64,000 nt of DNA from MAG-121220-bin8 sp965655865 (GTDB lineage Bacteria > Bacteroidota > Bacteroidia > Flavobacteriales > Flavobacteriaceae): assembly GCA_965655865.1 (NCBI GenBank), contig CBFHJJ010000002.1:1-64000 (forward strand). The letters are read 5' to 3'. The notes beneath the pieces were generated by a model, which saw only the letters and a program-made list of their open reading frames with translations, searched no databases and had not been told where the DNA came from. The position numbers were made by a program, and so were the translations under genes. Below are positions 53,595 through 61,817 of the stretch, one piece after another (position 1 is the stretch's first letter; each line of letters starts with the position of its first letter).

Positions 53595-54095
53595 ATTACT
53601 ACTTAAATTAAAAAGGTTTAACAATTGGTTGCCTACGTTTAAAACAGGACGGTATAAAAAAGTTGATTCAAAACTTTCACTGTTAACAAAGGAGAGTTCA
53701 GAGTTAATATTTTCAAAGAATACAAAACAAAAAGAAACTATGAGAATATATTTTGTAGCACCAAATAATCCTCCAAATAGTTTATTTAAGAATCCTAAAA
53801 AAAGAATTTTAGCAACTTTTGTTAACGCTTTTCCTGCAACAGAAATACTTACAAGAATAATGATAAAGGTTAAGGCAAAGGAGAAAATTTTTATATATGA
53901 CTCTTCTATTGATTCTAATTGATTTGGAAAAGTGTTGTTTATAAATTCAAACGTTAAGCTCGAAAACTTTACAGATCCATATGCCCCTAGAATTAAAGCT
54001 AGAATAGAGGTTAATTCAATTATTAGGCCCTTGGAAAAACCTCTATAAAACCCAAACCCTATTAGGCATACGATAAAAATATCTAAGTAATTCAA
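53574..54095 (-). CDS. CvpA family membrane protein
   Basis: 173 residues with four hydrophobic segments (about 3-22, 24-40, 65-90, 100-120) and the CvpA N-terminal pattern NYLDIFIVCLIGFGFYRGFSKGLI. The family is named for colicin V production and later implicated in envelope stress; the biochemical role is not settled. It is isolated on the - strand and overlaps the end of batE. The gap to the divergent gene at 54150 is 54 bases. Confidence 0.85.
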   Translation of the reverse strand: MNYLDIFIVCLIGFGFYRGFSKGLIIELTSILALILGAYGSVKFSSLTFEFINNTFPNQLESIEESYIKIFSFALTFIIILVSISVAGKALTKVAKILFLGFLNKLFGGLFGATKYILIVSFCFVFFENINSELSFVNSESFESTFLYRPVLNVGNQLLNLFNLSSNSINFFN

Positions 54096-54149
54096 GATTT
54101 TATTTTCAAATATAGGTATATTGTTTTCAACAATTGAAATTATATTTAA

Positions 54150-54506
54150 ATGGAATCAAAAAAGGATTTAAGTGTCAAGTGGGAAAGCATTTTGAATATT
54201 TTAAGTAATGAATTTAATAAAGGTGATGATCTAGACATTGAAAGTGTTATTTACTTAATAGGTGTTCAGGAACTAGGAAATCCGAATATAAAATTTAATA
54301 AAGATCAAAAAATTGACCTTATGCATATTGCAATATGTCGTTTATTAGAACCCTATGGATTTTATGAATTTGATTATGTGGATAAAGATGGTTGGCCACA
54401 TTATAAAATAATTAATAAATTACCAAATTTAAAATCAGGAGAACAAAGTATTTTAATGAAAGAATCTATAATAAATTATTTTATTGAAAAACAACTAATT
54501 GAATAA
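54150..54506 (+). CDS. Conserved hypothetical protein upstream of pheS
   Basis: 118 residues, soluble, acidic, mainly helical: WESILNILSNEFNKGDDLDIESVIYLIGVQELG, then KDQKIDLMHIAICRLLEPYGFYEFDYVDKDGWPHYK. I do not recognise a named domain. The DKDGWPHY patch and the LMHIAICRLLEP helix look like conserved core residues. The gene is full-length with a good ATG and sits 40 bases before pheS on the same strand. I recall flavobacteria encoding a protein of this kind, but I give no function. Confidence 0.7.
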   Translation: MESKKDLSVKWESILNILSNEFNKGDDLDIESVIYLIGVQELGNPNIKFNKDQKIDLMHIAICRLLEPYGFYEFDYVDKDGWPHYKIINKLPNLKSGEQSILMKESIINYFIEKQLIE

Positions 54507-54546
54507 ATGAAAATGAGTATTTTTGAGGCAATGTTTATATCAATTT

Positions 54547-55566
54547 ATGATTGAAGAAATACAAAAAAAAATTCAACAAGCATTAAGTTTCTCAACAAAG
54601 AATATTGATGAACTAGAAAAATTTCGAATAGATTTTATTGGAAAAAAAGGATATGTTAGTCACTATTTTTCTGAGTTTAAGAAGGTTGAATCTTCGAAAA
54701 AAAAGGAGTATGGATTAGCAATTAATGAATTAAAAAATGTAACTCTAAAAAAAATTGAAGAACTTAAAAAAGCTCTTGGCAAAGATGTTGGCAATAAGGT
54801 TACGGATTTTGATTTAACTAAGCCGGCCTCAATGATTGAGCTTGGTTCAAGACATCCAATATCAATTATCAGAGATAAAATAATAGACATATTTTATAAA
54901 ATTGGGTTTAACGTTTCCGAAGGTCCTGAGATTGAAGATGATTGGCATAATTTTACTGCTTTAAATTTGCCAATGCATCATCCTGCTAGAGATATGCAAG
55001 ATACCTTTTTTATAAAAAAAGATCCAGACCTACTTTTAAGAACCCACACTTCTTCTGTTCAAATTAGACATATGGAAGAGAACGAACCTCCAATTCGGAC
55101 TATATCTCCTGGAAGAGTTTACAGAAACGAAGACATTTCCGCTAGATCACATTGTTTTTTTCATCAAATAGAGGGGCTTTATATTGACGAAAACGTTTCA
55201 TTTGCCGATTTAAAACAAACCTTGCTTTATTTTACAAAGGAACTGTTTGGTAAATCTAAAATAAGATTGAGACCATCTTACTTCCCTTTTACCGAGCCTA
55301 GTGCTGAAGTGGATATATACTGGGGCTTAGAATCTGAAACTGATTATAGAATTACTAAAGGAACAGGTTGGCTTGAGATAATGGGTTGTGGAATGATTGA
55401 TCCAAATGTTTTAGATAATTGTAAGATAGATTCAAGTAAATATTCAGGTTTTGCTTTTGGAATGGGTATTGAAAGAATAGCTATGCTTCTTTACCAAATT
55501 GAAGATATAAGGATATTATACGATAACGACGTAAGGTTCATTAATCAATTTAAAGATTCAATCTAG
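54547..55566 (+). CDS. pheS: Phenylalanine-tRNA ligase alpha subunit
   Basis: 340 residues from ATG 54547 (MIEEIQKKIQQ); an upstream TTG at 54523 only adds an atypical tail. A coiled-coil tRNA-binding N-terminus (about 1-85) is followed by the class II core: motif 2-like GRVYRNEDISARSHCFFHQIEGLYIDE and motif 3 SGFAFGMGIERIAMLLYQI, with LRTHTSSVQIRHM and PSYFPFTEPSAEVD. The partner pheT is not in the window. The gene overlaps the convergent gpsA end by 9 bases. Confidence 0.97.
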   Translation: MIEEIQKKIQQALSFSTKNIDELEKFRIDFIGKKGYVSHYFSEFKKVESSKKKEYGLAINELKNVTLKKIEELKKALGKDVGNKVTDFDLTKPASMIELGSRHPISIIRDKIIDIFYKIGFNVSEGPEIEDDWHNFTALNLPMHHPARDMQDTFFIKKDPDLLLRTHTSSVQIRHMEENEPPIRTISPGRVYRNEDISARSHCFFHQIEGLYIDENVSFADLKQTLLYFTKELFGKSKIRLRPSYFPFTEPSAEVDIYWGLESETDYRITKGTGWLEIMGCGMIDPNVLDNCKIDSSKYSGFAFGMGIERIAMLLYQIEDIRILYDNDVRFINQFKDSI

Positions 55567-56547
55567 CTTTTCAGTTAATATTTTTATTGTTGTTTTAGGA
55601 TTCGAATTTTTATAAAGAATTTGATATGCAGAAAAGATTATGTTAAATTCACGGGAATGGTTTTCAATTAATTCGTAAGCATTTTTCGTTGCATAAAATC
55701 CCTCAGATATCATAGACATTTCTGAAATAGCGGCTTTCAAAGTATATCCTTTACCTATCATATTTCCTAAAGTTCTATTCCTGCTAAATGAGGAATAACA
55801 TGTGACTAATAAATCTCCTAAGTATTCAGAATCGTTTATGTCTCTGTTGGTTTTGTATATATTGTATACAAATTTTTTCATTTCTCGAACGCAATTGCTA
55901 ATTAAAACACTTTGAAAATTATCTCCATATCCAAGTCCGTGACATATTCCTGCAACTATAGCATATATGTTTTTTAACATTGCAGCATATTCAACACCCA
56001 TAGTGTCTTTTGAAACTTTAACATTAATATAGCTTGATCTCAAAGCGTTTGCCATTTCTTTAGCTTTAAGTTCATTTTTACAGGCAACTGTTAGATATGA
56101 TAATTTTTCAAGTGCAACTTCTTCAGCATGACAAGGGCCAGTAATAATTCCTATTTTTGAAAAAGGAATGTTATAAAACTCATTTAAATGTTCACTAACG
56201 ATCATGTGAGACTCTGGAACAACTCCTTTTAAAGCGGAAAACAGAACTTTGTCTTTGATAAGGTCCTTTATTTTTTTTAGTTCAGTATCTAAAAAAGGTG
56301 ATGGAATAGCTAAAATAATAATATCCGATTTATCAACTATTTCTTTAATTGAAGAACTGGGATTGATTTTTGATTTTTTAAAAATTACAGACCGTAAGTA
56401 TTTGGCATTTCTACCCTTGTTTTTTATAAACAGAACATCTTCTTCATTTCTAACATACCAGTTTACAATATTGTTATTTTCACAAAGCATCTTTACTATT
56501 GCAGTTCCCCAACTTCCGCCACCAAGTACAGCATATTTATTATTCAT
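55558..56547 (-). CDS. gpsA: Glycerol-3-phosphate dehydrogenase [NAD(P)+]
   Basis: 329 residues, reduces dihydroxyacetone phosphate for phospholipid synthesis. The N-terminal NAD loop is GGGSWGTAIVKML. Conserved parts include IITGPCHAEEV, EYAAMLKNIYAIVAGICHGLGYGDN (K in the active site), LGDLLVTCYSSFSRNR and GYTLKAAISEMSMISEGFYATKN. It is full-length. It is transcribed away from the 56548-56674 gap, which contains a + strand terminator, and converges on pheS. Confidence 0.95.
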   Translation of the reverse strand: MNNKYAVLGGGSWGTAIVKMLCENNNIVNWYVRNEEDVLFIKNKGRNAKYLRSVIFKKSKINPSSSIKEIVDKSDIIILAIPSPFLDTELKKIKDLIKDKVLFSALKGVVPESHMIVSEHLNEFYNIPFSKIGIITGPCHAEEVALEKLSYLTVACKNELKAKEMANALRSSYINVKVSKDTMGVEYAAMLKNIYAIVAGICHGLGYGDNFQSVLISNCVREMKKFVYNIYKTNRDINDSEYLGDLLVTCYSSFSRNRTLGNMIGKGYTLKAAISEMSMISEGFYATKNAYELIENHSREFNIIFSAYQILYKNSNPKTTIKILTEKLD

Positions 56548-56645
56548 ATTATAAAGATTAACAAAATTTTATGAATCCGCTAAACAATTTAAAATTAAAT
56601 TTATTAATAATAATAAAGTTTAAGAATTTATTAATGGTTTGGTTT

Positions 56646-56676
56646 ACGCTCTCTTAATTTAAGGGAGCGTTTTTTT
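56646..56676 (+). terminator. Strong intrinsic terminator on the + strand with no + strand gene upstream
   Basis: A GC-containing stem, ACGCTCTCTT at 56646-56655 pairing with AAGGGAGCGT at 56661-56670 (one G-U pair), is followed by TTTTTT at 56671-56676. On the - strand the hairpin is followed by AAACC, not T's, so it is oriented for + transcription. The nearest + strand gene, pheS, ends ~1.1 kb upstream. Confidence 0.75.
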
Positions 56677-57124
56677 ATAACCAATTTTCAAAAGGTACAG
56701 AAAGTAATATTAATAAAAATCCAAATAAGTAAAATATTCCTAAGCGAATAAATCTTTTATGATTAGTTTTTGCTTTTTTGAAAAGAGACCATCCTATAGT
56801 GACTGAAAGTAATCCTAAAATATTTAAAGCAGGGTGCTTCAATAAATAAAAAAAATATTGATCATTTTGAATTATTTGTTCAATACCGTTTCCCCACCAT
56901 TTAAATTTCGGTGATATAAAATACAATATAATTCCAATTGCAAATTGAATATGAGAGAATATAAGTGTAAAAAGAGCAACTCTCAAGTCTAAGGGTTTAA
57001 AAATTTTATTTTGGTATGCTTTAAAAAAAAATCTTAAAATTGAGTAAAATATAATTGAAAGCGTTAGAACAGCCCAGAGGGAATGTAATTGTAAAAACCA
57101 ATCAAAAACCATTTCAAGATTCAT
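56675..57124 (-). CDS. Four-helix integral membrane protein (cytochrome-b-like, function unknown)
   Basis: 149 residues, mostly four hydrophobic helices (about 13-35, 48-70, 90-112, 125-145). His residues occur at helix ends: LQLHSLW, FSHIQFAIG, LLKHPALNIL and TNHKRFIR. Flavobacterial relatives are sometimes labelled cytochrome b. The spaced histidines could bind heme, but this is not proven by sequence alone. It lies 10 bases after the dual ABC ATPase gene and may be cotranscribed. The + strand terminator 56646-56676 overlaps its stop. Confidence 0.65.
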   Translation of the reverse strand: MNLEMVFDWFLQLHSLWAVLTLSIIFYSILRFFFKAYQNKIFKPLDLRVALFTLIFSHIQFAIGIILYFISPKFKWWGNGIEQIIQNDQYFFYLLKHPALNILGLLSVTIGWSLFKKAKTNHKRFIRLGIFYLFGFLLILLSVPFENWL

Positions 57125-57134
57125 ATTTTTTTAT

Positions 57135-58757
57135 TTAAAAATCACTAGCCCTAAGTAATGATTTAGTATACGATTTTTTTGGATGTTCGAACAAAAAGTC
57201 AGTTTCATTTAGTTCAATAATTTCCCCTTTTTTTAATACAATTAATCTGTCGGTAAAATATTTTATAACTGACATATCGTGAGAGATAAAAAGAAATGTG
57301 AAAAGATATTTTTCCTTTAAATCACTTAGTAAATTTAATATCTGTGCTTGAACAGAAACGTCTAAAGCCGATACCGATTCGTCACATATTATAACTTCAG
57401 GATTTAGAGCTAAAGCTCTTGCTATGACTATCCTTTGTCTTTGTCCTCCAGAAAATTGGTCAGGAAATTTCTTAAAATCATTTTTGGATAATCCAACCTG
57501 GTTTAAGAGTTCTAGAACTCTACATTTTGTTTCGAATTTAGAACTAAAGATTTTGTGTGCAATCATTGGCTCCATTATAGAACTGCCAACTGAAATTTCT
57601 GGATTTAAAGACGAGTAGGGGTCTTGAAATATCAGCTGAACTTTTTTTCTGAACACAGAATTGGCTATTTGACTTGTGTCTTTATTTTTAAAAAGGATCT
57701 CTCCATTATGAATTTCAATAAGTCCTAAAATAGACTTAGCTATTGTAGATTTTCCAGATCCAGACTCGCCTACAATTCCCAGCGTTTCACCCTTATATAG
57801 ATTAAATGAAATATCTTTAAGTATAATGTTAGTATCATAAAAGACAGTTAATTTATTAACTTTTAAAATTGGAATTTTACTATAAATTTTTGAATGATGA
57901 ATTGCTCTTTCTGCTTTAGAAATAAGCTTGTTTTTCTTAGTTTTTGCAGTAATTAATCTATTTGGTCTCTTACTTTTTGGAGGACTAGAGTTGATTAAAT
58001 GCTGAGTATATTTTTTTTTGGGAGAATTAAATATTTTTGAAGAAATGCCTTTTTCAATAATTACCCCCTTTTTTAATACAATCAATGTATCAGCAAATTT
58101 TGAAACTAACTTTAAATCATGAGATATAAACAGAACACTCATGCTATATTCGTTCTGTAAAGATTTAATTAAAGAAATTATATCATTTCTTACTAAACTG
58201 TCTAATGACGTGGTTGGCTCGTCGGCAATTAATAGTTTAGGCTTACAAGCTATTGCTATTGCTATCATAACTCTTTGTTGCTGCCCCCCACTTAACTCAA
58301 AAGGATACTTTTCAAATACTAATTCAGGATTTTTTAATTGAACCTTTTCGATGAGCTCGATAGATTTTTTTTTTGCTATTTTTTTATTAATTTTTTCATG
58401 ATTAATAATAATCTCAGAAATTTGATCACCACATTTCATGCTTGGATTTAAAGAACTCATTGGTTCTTGAAAAATTATTGATATTTCTTTTCCTCTTATT
58501 TTTTGATATTCTTTATTTGACAATTTATTCAACTCTTTTCCGTTGAAAATTATTTGCCCTTCAGTCTTTAAGTTTTTTATATTAATCAAGTCTAAAATAG
58601 ATAATGCAGTAAATGATTTTCCGCTTCCAGATTCACCTACAACTCCTAGAACTTCGTTTTTTTTTAAGTCAAATGAAATATTTGATAAAATAACTTGATC
58701 ACCTATATTGATGGTTAGGTTTTTTATTGAAAGAAGTTTACTGTCATTCATAATCAA
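57135..58757 (-). CDS. Dual ABC transporter ATPase (peptide/nickel-type, DppD-DppF fusion)
   Basis: 540 residues made of two ABC cassettes. The first has Walker A GESGSGKS at 41-48 and signature LSGGQQQRVMIA, with Walker B LLIADEPTTSLD. The second, after a Lys-rich linker (about 260-300), has GESGSGKSTI, FSGGQRQRIVIARALAL and VIICDESVSALD. Both halves look catalytically competent. Each half ends in the typical PKK-YT-LL-S segment of oligopeptide-type ATPases (YejF-like). No permease or binding protein is encoded nearby. The start (ATG 58757 or 58751) overlaps the serine hydrolase 3' end by up to 14 bases. Confidence 0.9.
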   Translation of the reverse strand: MIMNDSKLLSIKNLTINIGDQVILSNISFDLKKNEVLGVVGESGSGKSFTALSILDLINIKNLKTEGQIIFNGKELNKLSNKEYQKIRGKEISIIFQEPMSSLNPSMKCGDQISEIIINHEKINKKIAKKKSIELIEKVQLKNPELVFEKYPFELSGGQQQRVMIAIAIACKPKLLIADEPTTSLDSLVRNDIISLIKSLQNEYSMSVLFISHDLKLVSKFADTLIVLKKGVIIEKGISSKIFNSPKKKYTQHLINSSPPKSKRPNRLITAKTKKNKLISKAERAIHHSKIYSKIPILKVNKLTVFYDTNIILKDISFNLYKGETLGIVGESGSGKSTIAKSILGLIEIHNGEILFKNKDTSQIANSVFRKKVQLIFQDPYSSLNPEISVGSSIMEPMIAHKIFSSKFETKCRVLELLNQVGLSKNDFKKFPDQFSGGQRQRIVIARALALNPEVIICDESVSALDVSVQAQILNLLSDLKEKYLFTFLFISHDMSVIKYFTDRLIVLKKGEIIELNETDFLFEHPKKSYTKSLLRASDF

Positions 58758-59910
58758 ACGTTACGCTATCAAACATCTTTAATGCTTCTGTTAAGTAAAC
58801 ATCAAAATCTTTTGGTCTATCATTGTTTTTTTCAAGATTTTTTTGACCAAGTCTTACAACAATAATATCTCTTTCAGGGACTACAATTACATATTGACCT
58901 AATATCCCCCTCATAGCAAAAAAATCATTTTCATTAATTTTTCCAAGCCAAAACCCATAGCCATACTCAGGACTATTTTTAAATCTAGGTTTAATTGATT
59001 TAGCAACAAAAGAGGAATCTAGGATTTGAGTTCCGTTCCATTTCCCAAAATCTTTGTAAAGTTTCCCAAATCTTGCAAAATCTCTAGCATTAGAGTTAAA
59101 ACAACAATATGCCTTTATGGCATTATTTTTCTTCCCGTCAATTTGCCAAAGGGAATTATTTTCAAAACCTAAAGGCTCTAAAAACCAATCTTGTACTAGA
59201 TTTGATATTTTGTTTTGAGTAGCTTTTTCGATTGCCATGGAAAGAAGCTGTGTGCTAGCACTATAATATTTAAAGCTTTTACCGGGCTCCTCAATAATAG
59301 CTCTTGATTTTATTAATTCATTAAGTTCGCTTGAAATATAAGATTTTGCTGTAACTCCAAATATGTCTGTATAACTTTCATTCCAATCAAGCCCTGAAGC
59401 CATACTTGATAAATCTCCAATAGTTAGTTTTTTCGCAAACCCCTCAGAGTAACCGTCAAGATATAAATTTACTTTGTCATCAATGCTTTCAAAATATCCG
59501 TCCTGAATAGCTTTTCCCATAGTGGCCGAAACAATACTTTTTGCCATTGAGAAAGAGTTACTGTAAGAGTTTTTATCATAACCTTGATAATATTTTTCAT
59601 ACCAAATAGAGTCGTTTTTTATTATTAAATAAGCCACAGTTCCAAGATCTGCATGAATTTTTTTTAAGTTTTCAGTTTCTGGAACAGTATTATAGTTTTT
59701 GTGAATTGGCCAAGGTTGAGGGGAAGTACTTTTAGAAAGCGTTATATTTTCAAAATATTTATAGTCAGTAATATCCGCATTAGTTCTTTGTGTTTTATAA
59801 ACCGTTCCAACTAATTCAGACAAATAAACAATATCTGAACTGAAATTAAACCCAACAAAAATTAAAAATAACGATATTATTAAACCAATTTTATTTTTTA
59901 AACGTTTCAT
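58744..59910 (-). CDS. Beta-lactamase/PBP-like serine hydrolase
   Basis: 388 residues. N-terminal signal/TM segment (about 7-25), then a class C beta-lactamase/esterase fold: nucleophile motif SMAK (S121, K124) in SNSFSMAKSIVSATMGKAIQDG, followed by YYSASTQLLSMAIEKAT (a Y-x-x variant near residue 215) and GYGFWLGKINEN. These enzymes act as esterases, DD-peptidases or amidohydrolases; a lactamase role is unproven. The short tail after MFDSVTFDYE overlaps the ABC ATPase start, so coupling of the two is probable. Confidence 0.85.
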   Translation of the reverse strand: MKRLKNKIGLIISLFLIFVGFNFSSDIVYLSELVGTVYKTQRTNADITDYKYFENITLSKSTSPQPWPIHKNYNTVPETENLKKIHADLGTVAYLIIKNDSIWYEKYYQGYDKNSYSNSFSMAKSIVSATMGKAIQDGYFESIDDKVNLYLDGYSEGFAKKLTIGDLSSMASGLDWNESYTDIFGVTAKSYISSELNELIKSRAIIEEPGKSFKYYSASTQLLSMAIEKATQNKISNLVQDWFLEPLGFENNSLWQIDGKKNNAIKAYCCFNSNARDFARFGKLYKDFGKWNGTQILDSSFVAKSIKPRFKNSPEYGYGFWLGKINENDFFAMRGILGQYVIVVPERDIIVVRLGQKNLEKNNDRPKDFDVYLTEALKMFDSVTFDYE

Positions 59911-59930
59911 ACACTACTAATGTATGAAAA

Positions 59931-60905
59931 TTAAGAGAGTAATTTTATAGCCTCTTTTGCAAAATATGAGGCGATTATATCAGCTCCAGCCCGTTTCATT
60001 GAAACAAGTTGCTCCATCATAACTTTATCGTGATCTAGCCAGCCTTCTTTGGCTGCTGCTTTAAGCATTGAGTATTCTCCGCTTACTTGGTAAATTGCTA
60101 ATGGACAATGTACCTGGTTTTTTAAATCTCGCAAAATATCTAAATAACTTATTCCAGGCTTAACCATTATTATATCGGCACCTTCTTCAATATCAGATTT
60201 TGCTTCTCCAATCGCTTCTGATCTATTGTGAAAATCCATTTGATAAGTTTTTTTGTCTCCAAAGCCAGGTTTTGAATCTAAAGCATCTCTAAATGGACCA
60301 TAAAAACTTGAGGCGTATTTAACTGCATAACTCATTATCCCGGTATCGTGAAAGCCATTGTCTTCAAGTACTTTTCTTATAGATAAAATCCTGCCATCCA
60401 TCATGTCACTTGGAGCTACAATGTCTGCTCCTGCTTCTGCGTGACTTAGAGCCATCTTGGACAAAACTATGTTAGTTTGATCGTTTAGAATTTTATTGTC
60501 TTTTACTATACCATCGTGACCATAACTTGAGTAAGGGTCTAAAGCCACGTCGGTCATAATAGTCATTTCAGGAACACTATTTTTAATTTCCCTAATGGCT
60601 TTTTGCATAAGACCATTTTTCTTGAAAGCCTCAGTTCCAAAATTATCTTTTAAATGGTCTTCTACTTTAACAAATAACAAAACCGCTTGAACACCAATAT
60701 CCCAAAGCAGCTTGACTTCTTTTTTTACAATGTCTAAGCTGTATCTAAAATAATTAGGCATTGATGGTATTTCTTCTTTTAAATTATCTCCTTCTATTAT
60801 AAAAAGAGGAACAATAAAGTCATGAGGATGTAAGCTAGACTCTTTAATTAAATTTCTTAAAGATTGTTTTGAACGAAGTCTTCGATTTCTATTTAATGGA
60901 TACAT
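59931..60905 (-). CDS. hemB: Delta-aminolevulinic acid dehydratase (metal-independent active site type)
   Basis: 324 residues, forms porphobilinogen from two aminolevulinates. Schiff-base lysines are K196 (SYAVKYASSFYGPFRDA) and K249 (DIIMVKPGISYLDIL). The usual zinc Cys triad is absent: the segment is MTDVALDPYSSYGHDG (residues 118-132), with A121, D123 and D131, the non-zinc, magnesium-type version. The start is MYPLNRNRR, the family pattern. It is last in the hemC-D-E-F-B run, 9 bases after hemF. Confidence 0.96.
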   Translation of the reverse strand: MYPLNRNRRLRSKQSLRNLIKESSLHPHDFIVPLFIIEGDNLKEEIPSMPNYFRYSLDIVKKEVKLLWDIGVQAVLLFVKVEDHLKDNFGTEAFKKNGLMQKAIREIKNSVPEMTIMTDVALDPYSSYGHDGIVKDNKILNDQTNIVLSKMALSHAEAGADIVAPSDMMDGRILSIRKVLEDNGFHDTGIMSYAVKYASSFYGPFRDALDSKPGFGDKKTYQMDFHNRSEAIGEAKSDIEEGADIIMVKPGISYLDILRDLKNQVHCPLAIYQVSGEYSMLKAAAKEGWLDHDKVMMEQLVSMKRAGADIIASYFAKEAIKLLS

Positions 60906-60914
60906 ATTTTTAAT

Positions 60915-61817
60915 TTAAACCCAATTTTTTGGGGATTCTAATATTTTAATAAGTTTTTCTTCTGGGCTTCCTTTTTCTGTTTTAAAATCATAACTCCATT
61001 TAACTTTGGGGGGCATACTTATTAAGATACTTTCTATTCTTCCTTTGGTTTTTAATCCAAATAAAGTTCCTTTATCATGTAGAAGATTAAATTCTACATA
61101 CCTTCCTCTTCTAATCTGTTGCCAGTTTATGTTTATCTTGTTAAAGTCTGTTTTTTTTCTTTTTTCAACAATTGGAATATAAGAATCCATAATACATTGT
61201 CCTATATCCTTAATAAATAAAAGCCATTTGTCAATTGACATTTCTTTACTTTCTCTACAATAATCAAAAAATAACCCACCAACACCTCTAGCTTCGTTTC
61301 TGTGTGAATTCCAGAAATATTCATCACATCTTTTTTTATAATTATTGTAAAAGCTTGAGTTGTATTTATCACAAACAATTTTACATTTAGTATGAAAATG
61401 AATAATGTCATTTTCAAAAATATAATAAGGGGTAAGGTCAAGACCTCCTCCAAACCATCTATCTTTTAACCCACCATTTTCGTATAATTCAAAATATCTT
61501 AAATTGGCATGAAAAGTGGGGGTCATTGGATTTTTAGGATGTAAAACAATACTTATTCCACATGCATAAAAGTCAGAATCTTTAGTTTTTAACATCGCAG
61601 CCATTGATTTTGGAAGCTTGCCATGAACTTTAGAAACATTTACACCTCCCTTTTCAAAAACTCTACCATTCTCAATAACCATAGTTAAGCCACCGCCTCC
61701 TTTTTCTCTTGACCAAACATCTTTCTTGAATTTTCCTAATTCATCAACCTTTTCCAAAGCGGCCGTTATCTCGCATTGAAGAACATCAATGTATTTAGAA
61801 AAATTATTTTTTATCAT
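60915..61817 (-). CDS. hemF: Coproporphyrinogen III oxidase, oxygen-dependent
   Basis: 300 residues, makes protoporphyrinogen IX with O2. Family features: WSREKGGGGLTMVIENGRVFEKGGVNVSKVHG, CGISIVLHPKNPMTPTFHANLRYFEL, LKDRWFGGGLDLTPYYIFENDIIHFH, the C-terminal LLHDKGTLFGLKTKGRIESILISMPPKVKW. Oxygen dependence implies an aerobic habit. The start overlaps hemE's stop by 4 bases. Confidence 0.96.
   Translation of the reverse strand: MIKNNFSKYIDVLQCEITAALEKVDELGKFKKDVWSREKGGGGLTMVIENGRVFEKGGVNVSKVHGKLPKSMAAMLKTKDSDFYACGISIVLHPKNPMTPTFHANLRYFELYENGGLKDRWFGGGLDLTPYYIFENDIIHFHTKCKIVCDKYNSSFYNNYKKRCDEYFWNSHRNEARGVGGLFFDYCRESKEMSIDKWLLFIKDIGQCIMDSYIPIVEKRKKTDFNKININWQQIRRGRYVEFNLLHDKGTLFGLKTKGRIESILISMPPKVKWSYDFKTEKGSPEEKLIKILESPKNWV

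Noticed and set aside
53545..53922. + strand 125-codon frame overlapping batE and cvpA
   Set aside because: It lies antisense to cvpA, which has convincing family features and membrane segments. The frame shows no coding signature.
54523..54546. TTG start for pheS adding MRQCLYQF
   Set aside because: The added residues do not match the PheS N-terminus; ATG 54547 does.
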